Positions 1 through 8,731 of a stretch of DNA of 64,000 bases are shown here, piece after piece. The notes under the pieces are model-generated. The model saw only the letters and a list, made by a program, of their open reading frames with translations. It was not told where the DNA came from and searched no databases. A program made the translations under genes and the position numbers. Origin of the DNA: Peptococcaceae bacterium (GTDB lineage Bacteria > Bacillota > DSM-12270 > Thermacetogeniales > Thermacetogeniaceae); NCBI GenBank assembly GCA_023249405.1, contig JAHFCR010000004.1:43625-107624 (forward strand), in the 5' to 3' direction. Within the stretch, counting starts at the first letter, position 1; each line of letters starts with the position of its first letter.

Positions 1-943
1 CTTCATGCCGCGGAGCGAGTCTGGGTGGCTCGTGAATATTCAGCCCCACGCCGTGGCCGAGGGCATGCGTAAAATAATCCCCATATCCGGCCCTGGCGAT
101 CACCTGGCGCGCCGCCGCATCCACCTCGTTGGCAGCGACTCCCGGCCGGATCAGTTCCAGGGCGCTGAGCTGCGCATCCAGCACCACGTCGTAGACCTGG
201 CGCTGCTTGGCATCGTACCGACCGATGCACACCGTGCGGGTCAGATCAGACATGTAGCCATGGTATGAGGCCCCGAAATCCATCACTACCAATTGTCCAG
301 CCATCAGCCGGTTGTCCGTGGCGCGCCCGTGCGGCATGGCTGAGCGCTCCCCGGCTGCCACTATGCTCTCGAAGGCAGGCATACCGCCACCCCGGCTGCG
401 CATGAAATACTCCAGGCGGCTGGCCACCTCCAGCTCGGTCTGCCCGGCGTGCATGTGTCCGAGTATGTAGCAGTATGCCGCTCCGGTGATCACGCCCGCT
501 TCCTGCAACAGCACTATCTCATCGGCATCTTTGATCAGCCGCAGCTTTTCCACCAGCCCCAGGACCGGCCGCAACCTGATGCCGCTGAACTGTTCCTGGA
601 ACTGCTCGAACTGCTGATAGGTGACATCGTCTTTCTCAAAGCCCAGCTCTTGTATGCCTTGCTCCCGGCAGGCAGCAGCCAGCGCCTCCGGCGAGGAGGT
701 CTCCGAAAGCAACACCTGCCATCCCGGGGCCTCCGATTGCGCCTGGGTCCCGTAGCGACCGTCCGTCAGCAGGTAGGCCTCGTCGGGCGTGACCAGGATA
801 ATGCCGAAACTGCCGGTAAATCCACTGATATAGCGCCTGTTTTCCGGTTTGGTTACCAACAGGGCAGTCAGCTCCCGCTCCGCCATGAATTTCCGGAGCT
901 GCTTCAGCCTCCTGCCCAGGTTGTTCTGGACATCTGCTGTCAT
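1..943 (-). CDS. Xaa-Pro aminopeptidase family M24 (3' end cut by window edge)
   Basis: Reading back from the ATG at 943, the frame stays open to the window edge (about 314 codons). It begins with a creatinase-like N-terminal domain (GFTGSFG, LTDGRY) followed by the pita-bread M24 catalytic domain. MDFGASYHGYMSDLTRT carries the first metal-binding aspartates, and GHGVGLNIHE near the cut end carries the metal-binding histidine. M24 peptidases of this type remove N-terminal residues before proline in the cytoplasm, using two metal ions. The gene starts 6 bp after the aroQ stop and is the last visible gene of the tldD-pmbA-aroQ operon. In related Clostridia an aroQ-pepP-efp order is common, so efp may follow outside the window. 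Confidence 0.93.
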   Translation of the reverse strand, partial: MTADVQNNLGRRLKQLRKFMAERELTALLVTKPENRRYISGFTGSFGIILVTPDEAYLLTDGRYGTQAQSEAPGWQVLLSETSSPEALAAACREQGIQELGFEKDDVTYQQFEQFQEQFSGIRLRPVLGLVEKLRLIKDADEIVLLQEAGVITGAAYCYILGHMHAGQTELEVASRLEYFMRSRGGGMPAFESIVAAGERSAMPHGRATDNRLMAGQLVVMDFGASYHGYMSDLTRTVCIGRYDAKQRQVYDVVLDAQLSALELIRPGVAANEVDAAARQVIARAGYGDYFTHALGHGVGLNIHEPPRLAPRHE

Positions 944-949
944 GGCGCC

Positions 950-1393
950 CTACCTCCCAGACTTAAGCAATTGGCTGGCCGCAGTCAGGGCCAGGGAGTA
1001 GCTCCGGCTCCCAAAACCGGCGATCTGGCCGCTAGCCACCGGAGCAATCACCGACTGACGCCGCCAGGATTCCCGGGCATAGATATTGCTCATGTGCACC
1101 TCGATCACCGGCAGTCCCACCGCTTTCAGGGCGTCCTGCAAAGCATAGCTGTAATGGGTAAGGGCGCCGGGATTGATGATGATCAGGGCATAGCCACAGG
1201 TGGCCTCATGGATTTTATCGATCAGTTCGCCTTCGTGATTGGATTGAAAACACTCCACCTCAAGGCCGAGCAACTCTCCTTGGCGCCGCAGGCCATCGTC
1301 GATATCTCCAAGGGATGCCGCCCCGTAGATCTCCGGTTCCCGCACCCCGGTCAGGTTGAGATTCGGCCCGTGCAATACCATAATCCGTGGCAC
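950..1393 (-). CDS. aroQ: 3-dehydroquinate dehydratase, type II
   Basis: This 147-residue protein has the usual length for the type II enzyme, which converts 3-dehydroquinate to 3-dehydroshikimate (shikimate pathway, step 3). The active-site loop GPNLNLTGVREPEIYG contains the catalytic tyrosine. INPGALTHYS and EVHMSNIYARE supply the substrate-binding asparagine and the catalytic histidine. The usual RHHS stretch reads RRQS here, a mild departure. The GTG start at 1393 sits 8 nt after GGAGGAG and is preferred to the internal ATG at 1381. The gene is co-directional with pmbA upstream and pepP downstream, apart from the main aro cluster at 19.5-23.3 kb. Confidence 0.96.
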   Translation of the reverse strand: MPRIMVLHGPNLNLTGVREPEIYGAASLGDIDDGLRRQGELLGLEVECFQSNHEGELIDKIHEATCGYALIIINPGALTHYSYALQDALKAVGLPVIEVHMSNIYARESWRRQSVIAPVASGQIAGFGSRSYSLALTAASQLLKSGR

Positions 1394-1461
1394 TCCGATA
1401 ACTCCTCCATAAGCTTCTTGCGCCTGATGAGTTCAGGCGTCTCTCTATTTACCGCATCAAT

Positions 1462-2799
1462 CTATTCGCCGCTGATAGTCAACCTGGCCACCCGTAACGT
1501 GGGCGCCCCCTTGCCTACAAAAAAGCGAATGTCCCTGCCGACGGCGTCGATTCCTTCCAACAGTTCCAGTATATTGCCAGCTATTACCATACCGCGTACC
1601 GGTGTTGTAAATTCGCCATGTTCAATCCAAATTCCTGCCGCACCCACCGAAAAATCGCCTGAGATCGGGTTCACCGTATGCATTCCCATGACATCGGTCA
1701 GGTAGATGCCGCTGGCCGTCTGGCTGATAATCTGATCCTGGCCCAGGTTGCCCGGCGCCAGGTAGAAGTTGGTGCTGCCCAGTTCCGGAGGTGATTTGTA
1801 GGAACCCCGGCTGGCGTTGCCGGTGGAGTCCAGGCCGTCCCTGGCCGCCGTATAGGAGTTCTGCATGAATCCCTGCAGAATGCCGTCCTGAACCAGGACA
1901 TTGCGCCGGGCAGGCGCCCCTTCTCCGTCAAAGGGAGCGCTCATCAGCCCGCCCCGCAGGGTGCCGTCATCGATGATAGTGACACCGTCAGCCGCCACCC
2001 GCTCGCCAATACGCCCCGCGAACAGGGAACGGCCCTTCTGTACCGCTTCTGCCGTCAGGGCCGCGGCGAGCACTGACAGGAAATTAGTGACCACATAGGG
2101 GTCGAAAACGACCGCCGCCCGCCTGGTGCCCAGCCGTCGCGAACCCAGCAGGCGCACCGCTTTGTGCGCCGCCTCACGCCCGATCGCATCCGGATTCAAT
2201 TCGGCGTAGCTGCGTGTGTATTGGAGGCCGAAGCCGGATTGTTGCTCTCCGTCAGCACCGGCTACCAGGGCGGCCGCCCCGCCGCAATAGCTGCCCTCGT
2301 CCGAGGCGGAGACACCCCGGGAGTTGGCGATGCTCACCTGGTAATGGGACTCCTCGTAGGCAGCCTGCTCGGTGACCAGGATGCGCGGGTCGTAGGACCT
2401 GCCGCTCTGCTCGATCCGGCGCGCCAGGGCGATCTTATCCTCCAGGGGGATCTCCTTGAGAGAGGGATCTCGCAGGTCGATTTCAGGATAGGCAGCAGGT
2501 GGTTCCGGCAGGTTATTGAAGGAGTCGGGGCTGGCGACGCGGGCGTTGGCCAGGGCGGCGCCGACCGCCTCCTGGATGGCCGGCCAGGACCAGTCCGAGG
2601 TGTAGGCGAACCCCAGGCAGCCGTTCCGGAGGATGCGGATACCCACCCCGGACTCCTGGGCCACCTTCAAATTTTCCACCTCGCCGTCCCGAACCTCGAT
2701 GACGATCTCCTCGCTGCGGTCGAAATAGGCCTCCGCCGCCTCGGCGCCACTCCGCCCCGCCTCTTCTACGGCAGCGCTGACCAGTTCCAGACCGTTCAT
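1462..2799 (-). CDS. pmbA: TldE/PmbA-family metalloprotease subunit
   Basis: The protein (445 residues from the chosen ATG) is a full-length member of the TldD/PmbA family. It lacks the HExxxH motif seen in its neighbour, as expected for the non-catalytic TldE partner. In characterised bacteria TldD and TldE form a heteromeric cytoplasmic zinc protease that acts on small peptides such as modified peptide precursors or antitoxins. The frame is open upstream to 2850, overlapping tldD. ATG starts at 2823 (close behind GAAGAGGG) and 2799 (14 bp after the tldD stop) are both possible; 2799 begins the conserved sequence. It follows tldD and precedes aroQ. Confidence 0.93.
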   Translation of the reverse strand: MNGLELVSAAVEEAGRSGAEAAEAYFDRSEEIVIEVRDGEVENLKVAQESGVGIRILRNGCLGFAYTSDWSWPAIQEAVGAALANARVASPDSFNNLPEPPAAYPEIDLRDPSLKEIPLEDKIALARRIEQSGRSYDPRILVTEQAAYEESHYQVSIANSRGVSASDEGSYCGGAAALVAGADGEQQSGFGLQYTRSYAELNPDAIGREAAHKAVRLLGSRRLGTRRAAVVFDPYVVTNFLSVLAAALTAEAVQKGRSLFAGRIGERVAADGVTIIDDGTLRGGLMSAPFDGEGAPARRNVLVQDGILQGFMQNSYTAARDGLDSTGNASRGSYKSPPELGSTNFYLAPGNLGQDQIISQTASGIYLTDVMGMHTVNPISGDFSVGAAGIWIEHGEFTTPVRGMVIAGNILELLEGIDAVGRDIRFFVGKGAPTLRVARLTISGE

Positions 2800-2812
2800 G
2801 CCTTCTGTGCTT

Positions 2813-4231
2813 CTAATCCTCATCACCCTCTTCCCCGGTGCTGGCGCCATCCTCGATGATCCCGCCCACGGTCAGGGACGGTATCCTGATTGTCGGCTGG
2901 GCGTCAGAGACCGGCACCCCCTGCCCTTCCTTGCCGCAGACCCCTAAGGAGAAGCCGAAGTCGCTCCCCACCAGGTCGATCTGATTCAACACGTCAGGTC
3001 CGTTGCCGGTCAGGGTGGCCCCCCGTACCGGCGCCGTCACCTCGCCGTTCTCGATCAGGTAGCCTTCGGGCACTTCGAAGACGAAATCACCGTTGGTGGT
3101 GTTCACCTGGCCGCCGCCCATGCGGCGTACCAGCAACCCTGATTTTGTCTCCCTGATGATCTCCCCGGGCGGGGTCTCGCCTGAGGCCAGGTAGGTAGTG
3201 GACATCCTGGGGATCGGGCGGTGCTGAAAGGATTGCCGGCGACCGTTGCCGGTCGGTTCGACCTCATCCTTGACGGCAGTGATGTGGTCATACATGAAAC
3301 CGCTGAGCACACCCTTTTCGATCAGCACCGTCTTCCGGGCCGGATTGCCCTCGTCATCAAACCGGAAAGAGCCGAAGCGGCCAGGCAGGGTGCCATCGTC
3401 CACCACTGTCACCAGTGGCGAGGCCACCCGCTCTCCCTTTTTCCCGGAGTAAACCGACAGGTTCTTCTGGGCGAGGTCTGCCTCCAGGCCGTGGCCGCAG
3501 GCTTCATGGATCATGGTGCCCCCGGCCTCGCCGGACAGTACCACCGGCATGCGCCCCGCCGGCGCCCGCCGGGCATGCAGCATCAGCAACGCCCGCTGGG
3601 CCGCCAGGCGGCCCAGTTCAGACGGCTTCTCTTCATCGAATAGCTCGAAACCCTTCGTCCCACCGGCCGAGTCATAGCCGGTCTGAATCACAGCCCCCTC
3701 CGCCGCCACGGCGTTCACCGACATCCGGCAACGCACCCGCTCGTCTTCGACGTAGGCGCCCTCGGTGTTGGCGATGGTCACCTGCTGGATGGTATCGGCA
3801 TAGCCCACCGATACCTGCCGCAACAACTGCTCATCCTGGCACCGGGCTGACTGCTCGGCCTCCCGGACCAGGGCCACCTTCTCCTCGACCGGCGTGTCGT
3901 CTGGGTGCCTGGCCACAGGCAACTGCACCGTTGATGACCGCTGCTTCAGCACCACTGCCGTGGTCTCGTCCGACTGGGCAGCCCGGGCAACCTGATCAGC
4001 CAGTTTCAACAAGCTCTCCCTATCGAGGGCGTTGGTATAGCCGTAGGCCGTATGATCACCGTGCACCGCCCGGATCCCCGCCCCCTGCTCCCGGCCGGAG
4101 ATCACTCGCTCGATCTGCCGGTCCTCGCAACCGATCCGGGTCGACTCCAGCTGTTCCATGAAGATCTCGGCAAAATCACTGCCCCGTCGGGCAATTTTCA
4201 ATATCTCCTGAAGATCGGTCCTCTCAAGCAC
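2813..4231 (-). CDS. tldD: TldD metalloprotease
   Basis: This 472-residue protein carries the zinc-protease signature HEACGH at about residues 250-255 (GGTMIHEACGHGLEAD), which marks it as the catalytic TldD subunit. The C-terminal half keeps the conserved GEVTAPVRGATLTGNG type stretch. The GTG start at 4231 is preceded by GGGGG seven nucleotides upstream. It is the first gene of the tldD-pmbA-aroQ-pepP run. The upstream 110 bp hold no other gene, so the operon promoter probably lies there. Confidence 0.95.
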   Translation of the reverse strand: MLERTDLQEILKIARRGSDFAEIFMEQLESTRIGCEDRQIERVISGREQGAGIRAVHGDHTAYGYTNALDRESLLKLADQVARAAQSDETTAVVLKQRSSTVQLPVARHPDDTPVEEKVALVREAEQSARCQDEQLLRQVSVGYADTIQQVTIANTEGAYVEDERVRCRMSVNAVAAEGAVIQTGYDSAGGTKGFELFDEEKPSELGRLAAQRALLMLHARRAPAGRMPVVLSGEAGGTMIHEACGHGLEADLAQKNLSVYSGKKGERVASPLVTVVDDGTLPGRFGSFRFDDEGNPARKTVLIEKGVLSGFMYDHITAVKDEVEPTGNGRRQSFQHRPIPRMSTTYLASGETPPGEIIRETKSGLLVRRMGGGQVNTTNGDFVFEVPEGYLIENGEVTAPVRGATLTGNGPDVLNQIDLVGSDFGFSLGVCGKEGQGVPVSDAQPTIRIPSLTVGGIIEDGASTGEEGDED

Positions 4232-4339
4232 CTATTTACCCCCAATGCCGGTTATTCATCCACCGATGTATTTATTTTCCATCATACATCCACTCCCGTT
4301 TATTGTCTACCCGCCACTCCCTGGCTATACAAAAGCGGT

Positions 4340-4366
4340 AATAAATAAAAAGCCCTTTTCGGGCTT
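4340..4366 (-). terminator. Intrinsic terminator
   Basis: On the minus strand a stem AAGCCC / GGGCTT with a five-base loop (plus coordinates 4350-4366) is followed by TTTTTATTTATT. It lies 14 bp after the stop of the 40-codon gene at 4381-4503 and before tldD, so it separates the pilus-side transcription from the tldD operon. Confidence 0.75.
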
Positions 4367-4380
4367 GATCTGTGGGCTTG

Positions 4381-4503
4381 TTAGGTGATGTCTTGCTTGA
4401 CACCGGCGATGTCCTGCTTTATCGGATCTAACTTTACGTCCAGCTTCTCATCCAGCTTCTGATCAAGCATACCGCTGATTGCAGCCAGCAGTTCGTTGTC
4501 CAT
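4381..4503 (-). CDS. 40-residue coiled-coil mini-protein (hypothetical)
   Basis: ATG at 4503, stop TAA at 4381. The product is 40 residues, acidic and lysine-rich, with repeating LDQKLDEKLD and IKQDIAGVKQDI segments that predict a short coiled coil. A hairpin terminator follows directly. Proteins with this repeat style (often longer, named only as hypothetical) occur in Clostridia. This copy could be a complete tiny gene or the shortened remains of a longer coiled-coil protein. The ribosome binding site (GGGG about 9 nt upstream) is only moderate. No function is assigned. Confidence 0.5.
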   Translation of the reverse strand: MDNELLAAISGMLDQKLDEKLDVKLDPIKQDIAGVKQDIT

Positions 4504-4842
4504 TCCGCACATCCCCGGTTCAATAACTATTTTGCCACGTCCTGGAAACAATGAACACGAATCTGGAGATGCTACGGTTATTCTCTCTTCGCCAGATAAG
4601 CAAGATAATAATCCCGGTACTCCATAAACCTCTTCAGGATTTCTTTGATGCTGTCGTAGACCAGAGCGTTGTCGATCGCCTACCTATCGATGAAACTATT
4701 GGCATAGTTGTATCATTGCTTAATTCTCAATCTCCATCAAGAGCATCCAAGATATCTCTATGGCAATCAGCGTCTCCAGGCAAATGTTTTACTTAAGATA
4801 TCGATAGCAATGACTGCAATAACAACTGTTCCGTTATTTCGG
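4504..4842 (-). pseudogene. Non-coding stretch with decayed coding remnants
   Basis: No intact gene is visible between the fimT-like stop and the 40-codon gene. The minus strand carries broken protein-like pieces: one frame near 4720-4790 reads HLPGDADCHRDILDALDGD then stops, and another near 4590-4690 reads through YDSIKEILKRFMEY to a stop. The pieces are in different frames, as in an old pseudogene. The family is not recognised. Confidence 0.3.
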
Positions 4843-4843
4843 A

Positions 4844-5344
4844 TCAGTGGATCTCACCGTTTTCCGGCGGCCTGTCGCTGACACGGACCCGGCCGGTGAG
4901 AGCCGCCACGATCACGTAAAGTCGCTGATGATTGTTAGTCTTGTTTGTCAGGGTGATGGTGCCGCCGTTTGCATGCCCGTCAATGCACGGTATAGTCAGC
5001 ATTTTATTAGGAAAGTTGGATTCCAGGGTTACGGAGGCGGGCAGGTGGACCACGGGAACAGCGCTCATGTAAACCGCTGTTGGTTTAATCAGATAGGCAT
5101 TGCCGGGATCCTGATAAAACTGAATGCCATAGGGGCTGTTCTCTGCCAGAGCGTGCTGCTGGGCAGTCCGGATCTCCTGCGCCAGCCGGTCGCTGGCCAG
5201 TCGCAGGTTTGCTGTCGCCGTCAACCGGGTGAAGCTCAGGACGGTGCCGACCGTCAGCACAGCCAGCATCATCATGGCGATAACGACCTCGATCATGGTA
5301 AAGCCAGTCTCTTTACCTGACGTCTGAATGATATTCAATTTCAT
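4844..5344 (-). CDS. Minor pseudopilin, GspH/FimT-like
   Basis: From the ATG at 5344 (upstream in-frame codons overlap pilD and are rejected) the product is 166 residues. It has a class III leader: KETG then FTMIEVVIAMMMLAVLTVG, with prepilin cleavage expected after G and the conserved glutamate at position +5. The remaining domain is a short beta-rich region like FimT/GspH minor pilins, which sit at the tip of the pilus or prime its assembly. It starts 5 bp after pilD, whose product would cleave it, and is the last gene of the pilus operon. Confidence 0.88.
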   Translation of the reverse strand: MKLNIIQTSGKETGFTMIEVVIAMMMLAVLTVGTVLSFTRLTATANLRLASDRLAQEIRTAQQHALAENSPYGIQFYQDPGNAYLIKPTAVYMSAVPVVHLPASVTLESNFPNKMLTIPCIDGHANGGTITLTNKTNNHQRLYVIVAALTGRVRVSDRPPENGEIH

Positions 5345-5349
5345 CGATT

Positions 5350-6153
5350 TCACCCCAGAGGGCCAAATAAAAGATTGAGGATCTGACTGCCCCACAACAG
5401 AGCGGCCAGGGTACCCAAGGCGATAAAAGGGCCAAAGGGAATCGGGTCCTTGCGCCCCCTGATACCGGTCATGAGCAGAATTATTCCTATCAGGCCACCG
5501 GCACAGGCCCCGGCAAACAGGCCCACCAGTCCCTGCGGCCACCCCAGAAAGAGCCCGGTTACCAGTGCCAGTTTGACATCACCCATACCCATGCCTCCGC
5601 GGCTGATCAGGGCAACCAGGAGCAGGAACCCGGAGCAGGAGACGGCGCCTAGCAGCGCCGACCAGAAACTTATATCCTGGACTATAAACCCGATGCCGAT
5701 GCCGAAGATGACCCCCGCCAGCACCAAGCTGTCGGGTATGAGGAAGTGTTCCAGGTCAATGAAAGAGACGGCCACCAGCAGGGCAACCAAAAAGAGGTAC
5801 TTAATCAACACCGCGGTCAGCCCGGTATGAAGGTATACGATCACGAACAGGGCAGCAGTCAATAACTCCACCAGCGGGTAGCACCAGGAGATCGGCTCCC
5901 GGCAGGACCGGCACCGTCCTCTGAGCAGCAGATAGCTCAGCAGGGGAATGAGGTCATACCAGGCAAGCTCCCGGCAGCAGCCGAGGCAGTGCGACCTCCC
6001 GACCGCGATCGACACGCCACGAGGCACCCGGTAGATGACCACATTGAGGAGGCTGCCGATGCAGAGGCCAAGCACTGCCACTACTATTATATTGAAAGCT
6101 ACGAATTGACCTGCGCCGGCCAGGATGCCGATAGGGATAGAATTGATCATCAT
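5350..6153 (-). CDS. pilD: Type IV prepilin peptidase / N-methyltransferase
   Basis: This 267-residue polytopic membrane protein is the aspartic peptidase that cleaves prepilin leaders and N-methylates the new N-terminus. The N-terminal cytoplasmic domain has two CxxC pairs (CLGC, CRSC). The two catalytic aspartates lie in FIDLEHFLIPD and GGMGMGDVKLAL. About seven to eight membrane segments are visible. It starts at an ATGATG that overlaps the pilO stop by 4 nt, so translation is probably coupled. Substrates in this window are the pilin at 15 kb and the four minor prepilins. Confidence 0.96.
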   Translation of the reverse strand: MMINSIPIGILAGAGQFVAFNIIVVAVLGLCIGSLLNVVIYRVPRGVSIAVGRSHCLGCCRELAWYDLIPLLSYLLLRGRCRSCREPISWCYPLVELLTAALFVIVYLHTGLTAVLIKYLFLVALLVAVSFIDLEHFLIPDSLVLAGVIFGIGIGFIVQDISFWSALLGAVSCSGFLLLVALISRGGMGMGDVKLALVTGLFLGWPQGLVGLFAGACAGGLIGIILLMTGIRGRKDPIPFGPFIALGTLAALLWGSQILNLLFGPLG

Positions 6154-7001
6154 TTTGCCGGGCCTGGCGGCTTATCCTGCTGCAAGGGCACGGGCTGCTC
6201 CGTGGATGCAGGTTTTGTTGGCCACAGGGACACTGCCTGGGGCAAGGATGCCGAGTTTGAAGACTGCATGGGTACGGTCTGGGGCAGGACAACCGGCTCC
6301 GGCAGCGCTGAGCCACCGCTGACCGGCTGGAAGATGTTACTGCGGCCAATCGCCCATGTCCTGATCTCATCCAGGTTGATCTTCTCCAGCGGTGTTTTCG
6401 CCGCGTAGACGATGATGCTCATGGTGATGGTGACATCGCCGGGGTTGGTGAGGCTTTGGATATAGGAGTTGGGGGCATTAGTGCCCGATTTATTAGGGTC
6501 TAGGCTAGCAGCGCTCTGACTGCTGCCAGCCTGCGCGCCCTGAATCTTAAACGTCGTGATCCCACTCAGATTGGGCAGGCGTTCGATATCGGCGCAGAAG
6601 TTGATGATGTTGGGATAATCGCCCTGCGCCGTGATGTTCAAGGGCAATTCCCGATAGTTTGGCTTGACGGCGATCTCTCCGGGCGCGATGGACATAATCT
6701 GCACCTTGGAGGTAGCAGCATTCAAACCCAGCAGGATCACGTTGGAGCCATCCTGTATCTCGGTGTCGAACAACTGGCCGTACTTGTCCAGATCCAGGCT
6801 GGTCTGATCATATTTGGCCTTCACCGCTTTTAGCGAATCGGCAATGCCGCGGACGGTATTTACTTTTACCCGCAGGTCATTCAACTCTGAGCCCATCTTC
6901 AGGTAGACCTGGGCCTTCGGCAGCACTACAAAGTACACCAGTATCACCAGGAATACCAGGGCTACCGTAATAATAACCAGCGACTGCTGCTTTTTATCCA
7001 T
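6150..7001 (-). CDS. pilO: Pilus assembly protein PilO
   Basis: One N-terminal membrane helix (IITVALVFLVILVYFVVL), then a periplasm-type domain with coiled coil, then a low-complexity proline/glutamine-rich tail. This is the PilO layout, and PilO pairs with PilN to link the inner platform to the motor. The ATG at 7001 is chosen because AAGG lies 9 nt upstream; the ATG at 7010 has its AGG directly abutting. The gene sits between pilN and pilD, overlapping pilD. The long Pro/Gln tail after about residue 240 is not typical of proteobacterial PilO. Confidence 0.85.
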   Translation of the reverse strand: MDKKQQSLVIITVALVFLVILVYFVVLPKAQVYLKMGSELNDLRVKVNTVRGIADSLKAVKAKYDQTSLDLDKYGQLFDTEIQDGSNVILLGLNAATSKVQIMSIAPGEIAVKPNYRELPLNITAQGDYPNIINFCADIERLPNLSGITTFKIQGAQAGSSQSAASLDPNKSGTNAPNSYIQSLTNPGDVTITMSIIVYAAKTPLEKINLDEIRTWAIGRSNIFQPVSGGSALPEPVVLPQTVPMQSSNSASLPQAVSLWPTKPASTEQPVPLQQDKPPGPAK

Positions 7002-7012
7002 GCAACTCATCC

Positions 7013-7636
7013 TTATATATAGACAGTGATTTCAAAGCTGTTACCCTCACTCTGGGCGGTGATCGTCTTGATCACCGCATCCTTGAAGTAGGGGAGTTGC
7101 CTCATGTTCTGAACGAAAATGCCTATCGAAGGCACACTGAGCGCTGTACCCTTCACGGTGAGCGTATTAGGATAGGGTTCCGGCGCAGCATTCTTCTGAG
7201 CAGCAGGCGTAGCGGTGGTTTGCCCGGCAGCCGCTGTTGAACCCACTTTGGGCTGGTTGGCGTTGGCCAGATCCAATTCCACCAGCCAGAGATCGGTCGG
7301 GGCAATGTCATCAAGTTCATAGAGCAGGCTTGACCAGGTAATCTGCCGGTTCATCAGGGCCTTATAATCAGTTACGGCTGCCTGCATCGTGTTGGTCTGG
7401 TTCTGCAAACTCTGCACATAGTTGACTGAAGGTTGCAGGCTCTCCAACTGTCGGGTCTCGGAGTCGATCTCCTGGCGCATGTTGAAGTAATTCACCACAA
7501 AAAAGATGGCAACCCCCAGGATCAGCATCGTTATGGTAACGCTTACCGCCAGAATCAACAAGCGGCGTATATCGATCAGTTCTTCGCGCTGCAGATTCAG
7601 CGGCAGCAGGTTGACTTTATACATCGGTTCGCTCAC
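7013..7636 (-). CDS. pilN: Pilus assembly protein PilN
   Basis: 207 residues. The short cytoplasmic N-terminus contains KVNLLPLNLQ, the conserved PilN segment that docks into the PilM groove, followed by one membrane helix and an extracytoplasmic domain. An alanine/threonine-rich linker near residues 130-150 is probably disordered. The GTG start overlaps the pilM stop by one base. It completes a pilM-N-O module that connects the cytoplasmic ATPases to the growing pilus. Confidence 0.9.
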   Translation of the reverse strand: MSEPMYKVNLLPLNLQREELIDIRRLLILAVSVTITMLILGVAIFFVVNYFNMRQEIDSETRQLESLQPSVNYVQSLQNQTNTMQAAVTDYKALMNRQITWSSLLYELDDIAPTDLWLVELDLANANQPKVGSTAAAGQTTATPAAQKNAAPEPYPNTLTVKGTALSVPSIGIFVQNMRQLPYFKDAVIKTITAQSEGNSFEITVYI

Positions 7637-8709
7637 TATCCGGCACCTCTCATGGCCAACCCAAGCGCCACTGCATAGCTGGGATCGAAATTGGGATCCG
7701 GCAGCATCGCGTCGGCAACACCGATAGCCGTCTCCAAAGCGAGCATCTCATGGCAATAATCGGCAATCCCCTTAAGCCTGCTGGTTCCCCCGCTAAGGAT
7801 GATCCGCTCCACATTCAGCCCCTCCTGAGCGGCACAGAAACTCAGCGACCGGCGCATCTCTTTCACAAATTCCGTCAAGGACTCCCGCAAGATATCCCCG
7901 ATCCGCCGCAGCGGACCGCCTTGCATGTAGATCTCGCTGTTCCGGGAGACACTGGAATCATCCTTATACTGCTGAGCCTGGGCTTTATCCAGGCCTAGAG
8001 CATCCACTATCGATCCAGTCAGGGTCTCACCGCCCACCGGCAACTGACGGATAAACCGGATCGTTCCGTTTCTTACCACCACAAACCGGGATGTCTTGGC
8101 TCCAAAATCGACGATGGCCACCGTGCCGGCAATATTTTCGCCAAAAACACGCCACAGAGCGAAGGCCTGCAGGTCAAAGGCAGTCACCGTGAGCCCTGCC
8201 CGGGAGAAGATGCTATGGTACTGGTAGATCGTGGCTGCAGGTACCGCCATCAGCAACACGCTCTGGCCTTCAATCTGGCTCCCGGTAAAGTCCGGGGCTG
8301 CCCCTCTGCCCGTCAGTTCATCGGAAGGCGTGGCCAATGTGGTGTGCCTGATAATCATCTGCTCGGTAGAGATCGGCAAATTCTTGCCGATCTCGAGTTC
8401 CACGGCGGCGACCAGTTCCTTATTGTTCATCGCTGGAAACCGCGCGCTGCGGGTGATCACTTTCTCGCCGCCGATACAGGCGACGATCTCGTTTAAGGGA
8501 GAGGAGACCTGGCCCAAAGCTAAAACCAGATCCTCCTCGTTGAAACTATCAGTCCACACCCCCGCAGGGCTGGGGTAGGCGCGCTGTGCAATGACATCCA
8601 CCTTATCGTCATAGATCTTGATCTCGACCATCTTAGTAGAGAATGCCCCGATATCCACTCCTACAAAATGAGTTTTACGGGGGATCAAATTTTTTAACAG
8701 CCTGATCAT
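7636..8709 (-). CDS. pilM: Pilus assembly ATPase-like protein PilM
   Basis: 357 residues with the actin-like (FtsA/PilM) fold: VGVDIGAFSTKMVEI at the N-terminus forms the first phosphate loop, AIVDFGAKTSRFVV the second, and ILSGGTSRLKGI the adenosine motif. PilM is cytoplasmic, binds ATP and recruits PilN. ATG follows GGAGAGG by 7 nt. Length and order (pilM-N-O) are standard. Confidence 0.94.
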   Translation of the reverse strand: MIRLLKNLIPRKTHFVGVDIGAFSTKMVEIKIYDDKVDVIAQRAYPSPAGVWTDSFNEEDLVLALGQVSSPLNEIVACIGGEKVITRSARFPAMNNKELVAAVELEIGKNLPISTEQMIIRHTTLATPSDELTGRGAAPDFTGSQIEGQSVLLMAVPAATIYQYHSIFSRAGLTVTAFDLQAFALWRVFGENIAGTVAIVDFGAKTSRFVVVRNGTIRFIRQLPVGGETLTGSIVDALGLDKAQAQQYKDDSSVSRNSEIYMQGGPLRRIGDILRESLTEFVKEMRRSLSFCAAQEGLNVERIILSGGTSRLKGIADYCHEMLALETAIGVADAMLPDPNFDPSYAVALGLAMRGAG

Positions 8710-8731
8710 ACGTTTTCCTCTCCGCCTCAGT

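Noticed and set aside
449..1705. Long plus-strand open frame (418 codons)
   Set aside because: It is the antisense shadow of pepP, aroQ and pmbA, whose minus-strand products carry clear family motifs.
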